Origin: Aplysia californica
Taxonomy: Eukaryota; Mollusca; Gastropoda; Aplysiida; Aplysiidae
Direction of reading: 5' to 3'
DNA: 64,000 nucleotides
NCBI RefSeq assembly: GCF_000002075.1
Contig: NW_004797812.1
Location: forward strand, 358,527 to 422,526
Numbering within the stretch: position 1 is the first letter of the stretch; the number at the start of each line of letters is the position of its first letter. The position numbers were made by a program, and so were the translations under genes. The notes under the pieces are model-generated. The model worked only from the letters and a program-made list of their open reading frames with translations. It searched no databases and was not told the origin of the DNA. Shown one piece after another: positions 11,606 to 22,369 of this stretch.

Positions 11606-11775
11606 AGTATAGTCATATGCCGACCTAACAATCCGTCACTTTCTAATAGAGTGTCCAGACCTTGGAGAGACCCGAAGGAAATACTGTAGTGTAAGCGCAC
11701 TAATTTGAAGAATTTGTTCTCTGTCGTTGATCACAAGACAATTCTCAGTTTTATATAGACCGACCATTGGTCTTT
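11606..11775 (+). mobile_element. Jockey-like LINE 3' scrap
   Basis: The plus-strand translation LTIRHFLIECPDLGETRRKY matches the conserved C-terminal motif of jockey-like ORF2 proteins (LTVKHILxxCxDLxxxRxKY). It is followed by FSVVDHKTILSFI, as in the terminal helix of that family. Only this terminus is present. Confidence 0.65.
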
Positions 11776-12097
11776 ACGCCAAGACATAGATAGTGCTGTT
11801 TATAAAGTTAAATGTTAAAGACTGTTTTTACCGCTGAATTTCTATTATGAACTTTTCACGCCAATCATTGTGACTTTTTAATGTGAAACCAAGTCATGTT
11901 GTGAACTAAGGCGAAAACAACTAACTTGGGTTCCTCGTGTTAATATGACTATGCAATTGCGACCGCCGAAAAACCAAATTAAAAGTCCAGTTATAGTGCA
12001 GTAATCTTCAAATTTTATTAAGTATGTTGTTTTATGCAGGTACTACTCTCCCTGCTTTCGTTTGTAAATATCGTATATAAAAGTAGTGACAAAACAC

Positions 12098-12425
12098 ACC
12101 AGCGTGTATGGTGCAGCGATTAAGTACTTCGCTGTTGCACGCAGGAGACCAGAGTTCGATTCCCGTGTGGGGAGTACTAATTTTATTGAGTATTTCAGTC
12201 TTGCTGCTGGGATGGTGTATTACTTTCTGCCTGGGTTGGCCCTGGCAGGTAAGGTAGGATGCTCACCCTCCCAAGAAACCTAAGCTGTGTCGATGGGGTG
12301 TTAAAAACGTACATTTGAAGGGAAAAAATCACCCCTGGTGAACGCCGGGGTTACAAAGGACAGACACTCACGTGGATGTCTGAGTTGTGTAGCGTTTGAA
12401 GATCTGGCTCACTGTGCAGCCAGGA
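12098..12425 (+). mobile_element. tRNA-derived SINE (second family)
   Basis: The head has a tRNA-like promoter: a box-A-like GTGTATGGTGCAGCGATTAA and a clear box B, AGAGTTCGATTCCCG (12151-12165). Downstream, TGTGTCGATGGGGTGTTAAA (about 12287-12306) resembles the conserved central domain word of invertebrate SINEs. It does not fold as an intact tRNA and is unrelated in sequence to the SINE at 14303, 42003 and 52622. Confidence 0.65.
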
Positions 12426-13785
12426 CAATATAGCGACCCCGTAGATTTATTTTGCTCTTGGCCGTCCTGATTGCGTCACATCCACCCCCCCCCATTCCTG
12501 TCGTTGCAACTCGACTTTTCAGCCTGATGATGATTGGATGACTCTGGTGGATTGTTGACAGGCGCTCTGGAATGGTTTGCTCCTTCGTTTCCATCAAACA
12601 TCTGTCGTCTTAATGTCTCTTTCTTTTTTTGTGTTTAATATTCTATTGTAACACCTCTAATCACCAGTACTTATGTGACCTTATTGTGTTGAAAGTGCCC
12701 TGAAACTCCTTCTAAAACCAAAAGGATGACTCACTGCAAGACGTCTTGCCACTTTTCAAACAATGGTGCCGGGCCAGCGATCTCCGTCAGTCCATGTTAT
12801 CTAAATGGCGTCTTTGGGGCTTTGTTAAAAACCACACGAAAAGTTGGCAATAAATGTCCATCAAACCGGAAAATCTCAATCAGTAAACATGACAAGTCAC
12901 GACGTTTCCCGAGATTTGATATTTCACCATTCATTCTGTCACTCAAAGTCAAGGAAAAGAATCCTTTTTTAAAGCCTGAAACATGCTATTTCTTGTTCGA
13001 ATAAAGATAATAAACTCATCGACTCGAAAAAGAGGATACTTTAACGCTAAGAAAGAACAATAACGATACAGGAGAAAAGAGGTAGTGCAGTGTGCCCCAC
13101 TTATAAAACAGTCAAGGATATAGCAGGATTACAGATCTAGCAGGCTTATGGTAAATCCCCGAGTCCGATCTCTTTTGGTGTATTGTGAAAAAAAGTTCTT
13201 TTATAGATTCGGAGAGACATGTTCGGCTAAAAGTAAAACAGTGGGTCATTTATCGACAACATCATTTCGAAAACAAACGGACAAGTCAGCACCCCCCCCC
13301 CCAAAAAAAAACCCACAAAAAAATAACAACCAAAAAACCAAAACAAAACAACAACAACAAAAAAACCCAAACAAACAACAACAACAACGACAAAAAAACA
13401 TAAACAAAAACAAAAACAACCAACCCAACAAAAACAAAAACAAAAACGAACAAAACAACAAAAACAAACAAACTAACAAACAAACAATCTAAAAAACGAA
13501 AAAAGGAAAAGAAGTTAAACAAACAATCAACATTGCAAATTGCATCTGCCTTACCTACAACTACAATAGGTTGAGGCTGATTGTGTACACATTTTACGAT
13601 GTGTCTTATAGCCTAACGTATGTTTGGGCAGGGATAAGGGGAGAAGGTGGTTGCACTTTTGTGTTGATGCAGATCCACTCAATGACTATATTATGATCTA
13701 AGTGTCGATGGAGGGCGTAAAAAACACCAGCTTTAGAGAAAAGTGTGTGGCCCTATGACTATAGTGTGGCCCTGGTCAGCTGGCA
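12426..13785. other. No gene; A-rich tract
   Basis: A stretch of A-rich repeats of AACAA type spans 13303-13500, opened by a C11-A9 junction at 13292-13311. The open frames here are low-complexity. Otherwise nothing is recognised. Confidence 0.5.
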
Positions 13786-13805
13786 CCACAACATGATAAT
13801 TGTGA

Positions 13806-14218
13806 GGCAGTGTGGTGAAATCAGGCTGTCGTCAATATACGCAAAGTTAAGAAACTGGCATTTTTCTGCAGGTTTGTGAATTTTTATCGAATTTTTGTTT
13901 TGGCTCAACACCTTTCATGTCCATGAAAGGACACATCTGTGTGGATGTTTACTGAAATACGTTGATTAAAGGCACAAAAATATAAATTTTCAGTTTCCAC
14001 GGAGTCTCAAACTGAAGAAATAATTAATCTTTGGCGGCTATTTTCTCACTTATTTTACCTCTGAAACAAGGTGATATCCACTCCTTCATTCGAAAATAAC
14101 TCGACTTGTATTCAAGATAAAGGGATATTTCTTTCACCAAAAGCAAGATAAATGAACAAGCTATAAGACGATACCAATAACTCTACCAGTCCAAAAGTTG
14201 ACGAGAGCCAGGTATTTC
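13806..14218. repeat. Unclassified interspersed repeat, copy 1
   Basis: It shares GTGAAATCAGGC, CAACACGTTTCATGT-like, GGACTCTCAAACTG-like and ACTTCTTTTCAAGATA-like blocks, in the same order, with 22850-23260. It is bounded by a 20-base direct repeat, CACCACAACATGATAATTGT, at 13786-13805 and about 14219-14238. No coding capacity is seen. It may be a retroposed or MITE-like element; the class is unknown. Confidence 0.6.
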
Positions 14219-14302
14219 CACCACAACATGATAATTGTCTCTCTATGGGATAGCGAGACTTGTGACAGGAATAGAATACTAATTCATTATGGGTTGTTGT
14301 TT

Positions 14303-14565
14303 TGTTAAGTGTTTTGCGGTGCTCGCAACTGCATAAGGTCATATGAGTGCTTGGGACACATTATACATTAACAATTTCAGCTGGTAAGAAATTTCGAAAT
14401 TTGCCCAGATTGCAGCCGAAGCCTACTCATCGATTTTGGACAACCAAGGGATCTTTAACGTGCACAACTGATCCGAGAGAATCATTTTCCGTCGCTGTCC
14501 GGATTCAAACCTGGGACCTATTGAATTAAAGGCGAACACCGTAACCTCTCGACCACGAGAGCCCC
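14303..14565 (-). mobile_element. tRNA-derived SINE, short form
   Basis: On the minus strand it starts GGGGCTCTCGTGGTCGAGAG (box A region). Box B is GGTTTGAATCC. It continues directly into the block with GATCCCTTGGTTGTCCAAAA and ends with ATGACCTTATGCAGTTGCGA and AAACACTTAACAAAAC. Compared with the copies at 42003 and 52622, about 230 bases of middle sequence are absent. Confidence 0.8.
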
Positions 14566-14788
14566 TTATAATAGTAACAATACGATCGGATGAAAAGTAG
14601 GCTAGGGGCGCTAGAATATTATGTTTATTTGAGTTCCTTTTCCTAACCGTGGTAACTATTTGATTACGAATAGTTGTAAAATGCACAGAGCATGCCGCAG
14701 ACTCCGTAGAGCATAGATTTGAGCTACATAAATGCATTTTTTTCTGATGATCGGTGTATCTTAAGTCATGTTTTGTCAACCCTACGAC

Positions 14789-14892
14789 ACGCACACACAC
14801 ACACACATACGCACTCACACACAAGTGCGCGCGCGGGGGTTCTCTTTTCCTTATCTCTCTCTATCTCTCTCGCTCTCCGTCTCTGCTCCCAC

Positions 14893-14956
<64 letters not shown>

Positions 14957-14977
14957 ACCCCCCCTCTCTCTCTCTCT
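14789..14977. repeat. (CA)n and (CT)n microsatellites
   Basis: CA repeats lie at 14789-14823 and a long CT tract at 14855-14977. Open frames through them are artefacts. Confidence 0.95.
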
Positions 14978-15046
14978 AATTTAATTATCGTATTCTGTTT
15001 CCTACCATAGCTTTAAATTCCTTTGATGAAGAAGTTGACGAAGTTG

Positions 15047-15304
15047 AATTAGAAGAAGCAGAAGAAGCAGAAGAAGATGAAGAAGAACATGAAGATGAAG
15101 AAGAAGATGAAGAAGACGAAGATGAAGAAGAAGAAGAAGAAGAAGAAGAAGAAGAAGAAGAAGAAGAAGAAGAAGAAGAAGAAGAAGAAGAAGAAGAAGA
15201 AGAAGAAGAAGAAGAAGAAGAAGAAGAAGAAGAAGAAGAAGAAGAAGAAGAAGAAGAAGAAGAAGAAGAAGAAGAAGAAGAAGAAGAAAAACAAAAACAA
15301 CAAT

Positions 15305-15356
<52 letters not shown>

Positions 15357-15380
15357 GCAACAACAACAACAACAACAACC
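15047..15380. repeat. (GAA)n then (CAA)n trinucleotide tract
   Basis: About 230 bases of AAG/GAA repeats pass directly into about 85 bases of CAA repeats. All three plus-strand and minus-strand open frames here (poly-K, poly-E, poly-F, poly-S) are repeat artefacts. Pure GAA of this length can form triplex (H-DNA). Confidence 0.97.
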
Positions 15381-15385
15381 TTGAG

Positions 15386-16075
15386 ACAAAAACTGCCCCT
15401 AAAAGGAAAAGAAAAATGGACTTAGATTTAACCCCTTTCAAGTATTCTTATTTAAGACAATTTTGCATACATTTTGGCGATACCTTTCATGAAATTGTGC
15501 ATTCGCATACAATTTATTTGAACAACTTGTTCGACTAAACCTTAAGATTTAATTGCCTATGTAAATTGGGCTCTAGTTAAAGTGTACATTACAAAAGTCA
15601 TGCTAAGTGGCAGTCATAAAATGGGTCTAACTCCGTACAGAAGGAATTCATTATGTGTCACAGAGACTACAGGAAAGAAGGCCACAAATACACTTTTCGT
15701 GATGCAAATGTTGGCTTTTATTTTGTACAGCCAAAATGGAACGCTTTAAAAAGATATTTGATTCGCTCCAAATGAAATAACATACTTAAATCGCGGAATT
15801 TACCGAAAAATCGTGATTTCAGCATTTTTTATATTCTTTATGGCAAAATAAATAAACATGATACTGGATCAAATTTAAGTTATTGACAAGAGAGGCCAGC
15901 AGCAGAACATTCTATTCACATATATCACATGTTTAGGTATACATTGCGTTCAAATGAAAATAGTTTCACAATGAGCCGATATTTTTTTTAACTTCAGAAA
16001 TACTAATTCTATTAATTTTAAAAACGAAAAAAGTAACAACAATTCGGAAAGTTAATATAACCGGTTTATTCCCGA
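15386..16075. other. No recognised feature
   Basis: AT-rich sequence without a convincing open frame. It may hold the 3' UTR or terminal repeat of the Tc1 relic that follows, but I could not identify the repeat. Confidence 0.4.
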
Positions 16076-16084
16076 CTTACAAGA

Positions 16085-17120
16085 GTGTGGAGGTAGTCTA
16101 CAAAAGTGACACGATCAGTAGCATTGATGATGGCTTCACATAGTCGCCGCATGGAATCAATCAATCGCTGCACTGCGATGTTATTCGCTGAGCGATGTTA
16201 TTCCACTCTTCAGGCACTGCTCTCTCAAGTTGAGGAAGTGCCTGAGGCTTGAGTTGTCTCCTCCGAGTACCGCGATCGAGCAAGTCCCATGGATGCTCAA
16301 TGGGATTCAAACCAGGAGAGTAGAGAGGCCACAGTTTAAAAAAAAAACTGGGACGTTGTTTTCGTAGGAACTGGGTGGTCAGACGAGCTCTATGAGCTGG
16401 GGCAATGTTTTTCATAAAGGTTAGTCCCTGATTTTGAATGGCTGCAACGACGTGTGGCCGAAGAATTTTGTCCATGTAACAGTGTGCTCTCAAATTGCCA
16501 CAACAGTCACAAGTGGGGTTTTGTCAGCTGCTGTAATTCCTCCCCATACCATCACACTTCCAAGACCAATAGCTCTAGCCTGATTTGGACATTGAGGAAC
16601 GAATCTCTCATTTACTCTCCGGAATAGGCGTTTTCTTCCCTCTTGACGTTCCAAAAGAAGCCTGGATTCGTCAGAAAACATGTGGTTATTCCACACCTGG
16701 CGAAACCAACGTGAATGTATTCTTGCCCAATCAAGCCTGTTTCTGAATTGTAGGAGGTCAATCTTACGCGGTGAGCTGGGCGCCTTACTCGGAGTCCAAA
16801 TTTTTTCAACCGTCTCAATACAGTCGTTTTTTTATATTGGGTTGACAGGAGGCACGTTGTTCAATTCATCTCTAGTTTGTCATTGCCTTTTTAAAAACAA
16901 TTCCGTAGAAGCGACAGGCGTATAAAAAGATTCTCTTTTGGAGTAGTTTTTTTTTCCTTCTCCCAATTCGACGGGGTCGATCCATTTGTGATCCTGTGGT
17001 CTTTCACAATCCATTGTTGCGTACACAGTTCTTTTTCTTACATTAAAAAGTTCGCAGCAATGGCTACTGAGGCACCCCAGCGGATCATTTCAACAAGTTG
17101 ATTTTGTACATTTTCTCTTA
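16085..17120 (-). mobile_element. Tc1-like transposon relic (DDE transposase)
   Basis: On the minus strand the transposase reads from an N-terminal helix-turn-helix region near 17110 (EMIRWGASVAIAANF), through MFSDESRLLLERQEGRKR and GSVMVWGGITAADKTPLV, to ILRPHVV, NIAPAHRARLTTQFL and YSPGLNPIEHPWDLLDR (end near 16165). These are the blocks around the three catalytic acids. The second block has NIAPAH where DNARPH is usual, so a catalytic D is lost, and there are frame breaks near 16490 and 16820. Terminal repeats were not identified; the 5' side approaches the assembly gap. Confidence 0.88.
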
Positions 17121-17419
17121 GACGTGCACCTTGAAACGTAGATAACACACGTTATTATCACTGGCGAATTTTTACAAAAATGACAAAGCTTTGATGTGCA
17201 CTTCTGTTTTTAAACAAATCGTTTCCATGTCTGAGTAATTCTCAAAAACCACAAAACACGCACGCTGTAACAAAACCACTGCCGTGTTCAGAAATCTGAA
17301 AACAACTCACCAGCGACAGGTATATCACGTAGTTAGTGTGTAAATTTGAAAGTAATTAGTGGCATTGGTTTGTTTGTAATGAGCTTTAAAATGTGTATAC
17401 TTAAAATGTAAACAGAGTA

Positions 17420-18144
17420 NNNNNNNNNNNNNNNNNNNNNNNNNNNNNNNNNNNNNNNNNNNNNNNNNNNNNNNNNNNNNNNNNNNNNNNNNNNNNNNNN
17501 NNNNNNNNNNNNNNNNNNNNNNNNNNNNNNNNNNNNNNNNNNNNNNNNNNNNNNNNNNNNNNNNNNNNNNNNNNNNNNNNNNNNNNNNNNNNNNNNNNNN
17601 NNNNNNNNNNNNNNNNNNNNNNNNNNNNNNNNNNNNNNNNNNNNNNNNNNNNNNNNNNNNNNNNNNNNNNNNNNNNNNNNNNNNNNNNNNNNNNNNNNNN
17701 NNNNNNNNNNNNNNNNNNNNNNNNNNNNNNNNNNNNNNNNNNNNNNNNNNNNNNNNNNNNNNNNNNNNNNNNNNNNNNNNNNNNNNNNNNNNNNNNNNNN
17801 NNNNNNNNNNNNNNNNNNNNNNNNNNNNNNNNNNNNNNNNNNNNNNNNNNNNNNNNNNNNNNNNNNNNNNNNNNNNNNNNNNNNNNNNNNNNNNNNNNNN
17901 NNNNNNNNNNNNNNNNNNNNNNNNNNNNNNNNNNNNNNNNNNNNNNNNNNNNNNNNNNNNNNNNNNNNNNNNNNNNNNNNNNNNNNNNNNNNNNNNNNNN
18001 NNNNNNNNNNNNNNNNNNNNNNNNNNNNNNNNNNNNNNNNNNNNNNNNNNNNNNNNNNNNNNNNNNNNNNNNNNNNNNNNNNNNNNNNNNNNNNNNNNNN
18101 NNNNNNNNNNNNNNNNNNNNNNNNNNNNNNNNNNNNNNNNNNNN
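17420..18144. other. Assembly gap (Ns)
   Basis: 725 undetermined bases. The open frame that appears to span it has no meaning. Confidence 1.
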
Positions 18145-19480
18145 AAATTTTCATCTGATATTGAATATGGCTAGGGTGACAATCTAGGTATCTAGGCATC
18201 TATCTATACATATTGTATTTGTGAAAGTTCGTCACTTTCGCTGCCTAAAGCTTCAGAACCACTTACTTTTCGAATTTGACAAAATTAATGATGGTTCAGA
18301 ATCATTTAAAGGGTGCACAGTTTCATTGAGGAGCCTGAAGTTACTGTAGTTTAATTATGAGTTTTTCATTAGTTTCGTTTAAATCTAATCTTGGGAAAGT
18401 CTGTCTTCTAGGATGCCATTGTAAACAAGTTAGGTTTCCGTTCACTAACCGTGCGCACTGTTCCACACCTTTGGAATTAGAGAATCAATCTATACATCTA
18501 TTATATATTTATTGGCAACTTGGAAACACACTGTCACTTTTCTCTCGAGATTTATTGTTCCTTTCCAGTGGAATGTAAATATAGTAGGCCAATGACTTTC
18601 AGTTGATGTTAATGCACCGATCATTCCTTTCATCGAAAGGGGCTCAGCTAGTACTAATATAAATGCTGCGCAATATTGTTGAAAATTTCCACCAAATCTG
18701 ATTACATAATTTGGAGATCAACTGCAACTCTGCTTTTAAAGTTTTATTCTGAGCATTTATAAATTTTCTCATTCACTGTGACTTGCTCCTTCGTTAACAT
18801 TAGATCACAAAGAAACGAATAACATTCACCACACATAATCATAAACATCTTCATTTTAAGGTCCTCATCATCTTCACGGCTGACGCGCCTCTCTGTCAGG
18901 GCACCGTAGAAAAACCTCTGTTGCAAAGTTCTTTTATTCCTTTAAATTTAGCAGATTTTGCTTTAACTTGATTTATGTATGCAGACTTTAGCCTCCCACC
19001 GTTATCTTTGATCCTCTTAAAGTTTTCTACCTTTTTCCATGGTTTATTCTGTTTACTGTATATCTGCACAAAACCTGACTTGGGTGTCTTGTGCCCACAT
19101 CGGTTGGTCTTCCACTTTCACCATATGACATGCCCTCTTTGAATTTTAGATCCTTGAAGGATTGTTTGAGAGCATCATTAGCTACAGGCGTAATTCGCGC
19201 TTGTCCTTTGTTTCCTAAAATACCAATTTGAAAAGGTTGCTTAGTTGAATCAGCTCAATAATGTCCATGTAGTCATTTGGTACTATTCGATGGTACTCAT
19301 ATCTGTATGCTTCTATGTTGGCAACTTCATTGTAACCCCGACGTGAGGCCAACTATACATGGTAGTTTTGCCATTGTTCAAATTATGAATTCCGAAATAA
19401 TACGACGTTTCGGTTACTACATTTAAAAAAAAGCAACCCAAAACAATGAAAACCTCTAAACAGCTCTAATCATGATGCCT
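18145..19480. other. Unassigned, possible coding relic on minus strand
   Basis: Minus-strand translation around 19330-18744 gives coding-looking pieces, among them IEAYRYEYHRIVPNDYMDII and a closing segment with GALTERRVSREDDEDLKMKM (18926-18744), broken by stops. I do not recognise the family. It could be a decayed transposon gene or host exons. Confidence 0.3.
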
Positions 19481-19674
19481 AATCGACTCTTCGGATAACT
19501 TTCAAATTCTTAACAAGCAATCAAATGATCTCTTGGGAGCAGTAATTAAGATCGAGGCTCAAGCCATATTGGTCCTCAGCTTTTCTCCATCTTTCTAAAA
19601 CAGATGCTATTCGAACGATGTCACGACATTGGTTGAAATAAGGAGGTGCCAAGTTCTCATCTTTTCCCCTGAAA

Positions 19675-21465
19675 TTAATTTTCAATTCTGCAATTTGTAC
19701 AAATTAGAACCAAATCTAACCAAGAGCATGCAACAAGTAACACAGCAGCCAAAACATTAAATACCGGTGTCTCTGTACGCCCCCCCGCAGAGAAGGCTTC
19801 TCTAAAGCAATGATCGCCAGACAAGTTGTACAGCGCTGAGAGGTCGACATCGTAAACGCTGTCATTCATACACACTAAAACACACTCAAATTGGTATCGT
19901 TTCGGGTAGCTGCAAATACATACAGATACAGTGAAATTAATTTCTTTGACAGTTTCACCTCGTTCTGGCAAATTTATGTCCAAAAAAGTACGGTACAAAT
20001 CGGAAGTTCTAACGACAGGAAGCTTGTTTCCATCCACTGATTTCATCGTGACATCCGGTCGTCTGTCGAAACGTGACAAAAAATGTTGCTTCCGGTAATA
20101 TTTGAATATTTTAGCTGCTGTAGTAAGCACTAGGAAAATATCTGTTTGGTCAGAAACCGTCCTGAAAAAACTTGCAGGTGCTTGGCTGTAAAATCTAAAA
20201 GGAAATCCGTAGAGTTGTCGGTGCTTGGTCTGGTCGTACAGAATGACCGGCTCTTTTTTAACATTTGGAAGGTCTAGCAATTTTCTCAGATTACACAAGA
20301 AAAAGGACGGGAAACGTTGCAACTGAAAGTTGTCAAGGGGATACTCGTCTTCCGGAATCGCCAAGAAACCACGTTCTATTACTCCGCATGAGCCTGTAGG
20401 TCTGTAAACAAACCCTGCACTACACTGAGTTACATCACATCCTCTTGCATCCAGTGAATCCTGAGTTGACAGATTGCACGTTGCTTCTCGCCACGGACCA
20501 ATCTGCAAATCACTTTCAAATTGGTAAGACAGCTTGAGCTGCCTTCCACTGGAGAGTGAAGCTAAAACAGAAAACATTCGGTTATGTTTATGTTCAATTA
20601 AAGTAAGTATTGGAGACGTTATTGCCGTCATACCAAGATTGCAGATTGCGCAATAGTTGTTTCGATATATTATTTTCTTAGCTTCAACATATGAATAGAA
20701 TTCATTACATTTCTCAGACCAGTTAAAGTCTAGCCCAAGGTCAACAGATTTCAAACTACAGTTGTCAACTGTTATTTCTTTGGTAATACAGGCAGGCCCC
20801 TGTTCCTCTCCACCTGGATGCTGTGGCGGGATGTACATATATGGTATCTCGGCGTCGACAAGTTGTACAAACCTCTTCATTGACTCTGGGGTTCGAAGGG
20901 TTGTCATTGCTATCTGGGTGTCCCACAAAATAGGATTGGACTGCGGCAAAGAAAAACATCGAAACACATCCATATTCAGATAAGCAAATCCTGTGAAGTT
21001 GTCTGTTACCGGTGCAGTTACAATAACGTCTAAAAGTATCTTTTCTGTATACTTCAAAAATTCTTTTCCCTTTGTATTGAGGACAGTGGAGGATGGCCAA
21101 GTAGTGACTTCAAAAGAAGCATTTGTCTGTGCTGTGGTATTTATATCCACATTGTCATGGACACAACTTGTAATAACAAACATATTACCCAGACACGCAA
21201 CATCAGCAAGTAGGTGTTTGTAATACACTTTTCTGCTGTCTTTCAAAACATGGGGGCATTTTTCAGTGAAATCTTCGCAACAGTTGGAGAAAACTGGACA
21301 TTTAATGTCACAAGAACAAGGAAGTCGTTGTATGATGCCACATTTGCCTTCACAACTCTGGACCCGGGTTAGCCTTCGTTCGATGAATCGGGTGCTATGC
21401 ACAAGCCACTGGCCCACAAGGAACAGGCAAAGGAGGAGGCCGATTCTTACTTGAGAACGAGCCAT
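19675..21465 (-). CDS. SMB-A: somatomedin B surface glycoprotein, 596 aa
   Basis: Single coding exon. The start is set at MARSQVR (ATG 21465-21463) because the paralogue starts identically and a splice acceptor lies 29 bases upstream; the longer open frame reads into an intron. Residues 1-24 form a signal peptide. Residues 37-71 are a somatomedin B domain with eight cysteines (C38, 42, 50, 52, 56, 62, 63, 70), matching C-x-C-x3-C-x5-CC-x-D-F-x3-C. Then follows a cysteine-rich ectodomain with nine N-glycosylation sequons, a YCAICNLG motif (about 271-278) and CSAGFVYRPTGSC (348-360). Residues about 568-589 are hydrophobic: a membrane anchor or GPI signal. Motifs recall ectodomains of molluscan SMB receptors with seven membrane helices, but no such helices follow the stop here. 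The role is unknown; surface binding or adhesion is inference. Confidence 0.85.
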   Translation of the reverse strand: MARSQVRIGLLLCLFLVGQWLVHSTRFIERRLTRVQSCEGKCGIIQRLPCSCDIKCPVFSNCCEDFTEKCPHVLKDSRKVYYKHLLADVACLGNMFVITSCVHDNVDINTTAQTNASFEVTTWPSSTVLNTKGKEFLKYTEKILLDVIVTAPVTDNFTGFAYLNMDVFRCFSLPQSNPILWDTQIAMTTLRTPESMKRFVQLVDAEIPYMYIPPQHPGGEEQGPACITKEITVDNCSLKSVDLGLDFNWSEKCNEFYSYVEAKKIIYRNNYCAICNLGMTAITSPILTLIEHKHNRMFSVLASLSSGRQLKLSYQFESDLQIGPWREATCNLSTQDSLDARGCDVTQCSAGFVYRPTGSCGVIERGFLAIPEDEYPLDNFQLQRFPSFFLCNLRKLLDLPNVKKEPVILYDQTKHRQLYGFPFRFYSQAPASFFRTVSDQTDIFLVLTTAAKIFKYYRKQHFLSRFDRRPDVTMKSVDGNKLPVVRTSDLYRTFLDINLPERGETVKEINFTVSVCICSYPKRYQFECVLVCMNDSVYDVDLSALYNLSGDHCFREAFSAGGRTETPVFNVLAAVLLVACSWLDLVLICTNCRIEN

Positions 21466-21498
21466 TAAAAAGTCACGCCACGTTCCAATGACAGCTTG
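21466..21498 (-). promoter_or_regulatory. 5' UTR and splice acceptor of SMB-A
   Basis: A pyrimidine-rich tract ending TTTTCAAG places an acceptor at 21495, with the exon starting CTGTCATTGG at 21494. SMB-B (51519) and the broken SMB-C (36857) have the same exon start (CTGTC) preceded by a pyrimidine tract and CAAG. The gene therefore has an upstream, untranslated first exon not located here. Confidence 0.65.
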
Positions 21499-21599
21499 AA
21501 AATAGAAAAGACGAAGAGAAAAGAAAGAAACATTAATCAACATATTATGTGTAACAGAAATAAAAACGATATTAGTAAACATCTCCCGCGATTGGGGTT

Positions 21600-21815
21600 T
21601 TATTTCGGCAAACTATTACAGCCTAATCCGAGGACGGGGAGGGTTGGTAGATAGGTTGGTAGGTAGGTAGGTAGGTAGGTAGGTAGGTAGGTAGGTAGGT
21701 AGGTAGGTAGGTAAGTAGGTAGGTAGGTAGGTAGGTAGGTAGGTAAGTAGGTAGGTAGGTAGGTAGGTAGGTGTGTAAATAGATAGATATGTAGGTATTT
21801 TATACAGTGTTTAAG
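21600..21815 (-). repeat. Shared upstream flank with long (TAGG)n tract
   Basis: The block AAACTATTACAGCCTA at about 21611 also occurs at 36973 and 51620, upstream of the other two copies. In SMB-A it is followed by about 120 bases of TAGG repeats (21653-21772). SMB-C has only about four units (37012-37030) and SMB-B none. The tract lies within the inferred intron or promoter region. Confidence 0.8.
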
Positions 21816-21821
21816 ATCTAA

Positions 21822-21886
21822 GATAAGATAAGATAAGATAAGATAAGATAAGATACATCTTTATTGTCTACATCCTAGCAACACGT

Positions 21887-21927
<41 letters not shown>

Positions 21928-21941
21928 TACATACACACGCA

Positions 21942-21976
<35 letters not shown>

Positions 21977-21977
21977 G
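21822..21977. repeat. (AAGAT)n and (CA)n microsatellites
   Basis: Seven or so AAGAT units precede ACATCTTTATTGTC, which looks like a minus-strand LINE tail with a TATCT repeat. CA repeats follow at 21890-21977. Confidence 0.85.
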
Positions 21978-22369
21978 CGCTCACGCGTACACACTCGTGC
22001 ACACATGGAGGCATTTTTCAGTGAAATCCTCGCACACACACGTTAGGTTTACAATTACATGCGCAATATAAATGAGCAGCAATATAAACAATAATAATCG
22101 TAAGCTAGATACACACTCAATGTTGTTTTGATGCATGCTCTAAGGTCGTAAGTATACTTATATACAAATACAAGATGGTTAAGATGGAAGCATTTTGATA
22201 GATGATGGTAAAAATGACCTTCTATATGTTTCTTTGTAACAGATCAGAAACCTAGGTCTTTTACTTCTGACTGATGTTTTTATTTGAGGGAACAAGGGAT
22301 GTTTGTTGTCTAAAAAGATGGAATTTTTTTTTTAGTGCAAGCTGTTAGGCACAATTCATCCAAGTAGGG

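Noticed and set aside
14985-15538. Poly-K, poly-F, poly-S and poly-N proteins
   Set aside because: They are translations of GAA and CAA repeats with no start context or domain. The same applies at 41637-42089 and 62434-62913.
17333-18199. Long minus-strand open frame
   Set aside because: It consists almost entirely of Ns from the assembly gap.
19675-21582. Longer start for SMB-A (635 aa)
   Set aside because: The first 39 codons lie partly in an inferred intron (pyrimidine tract and AG). The MARSQVR start is shared with SMB-B, while the upstream residues are not.
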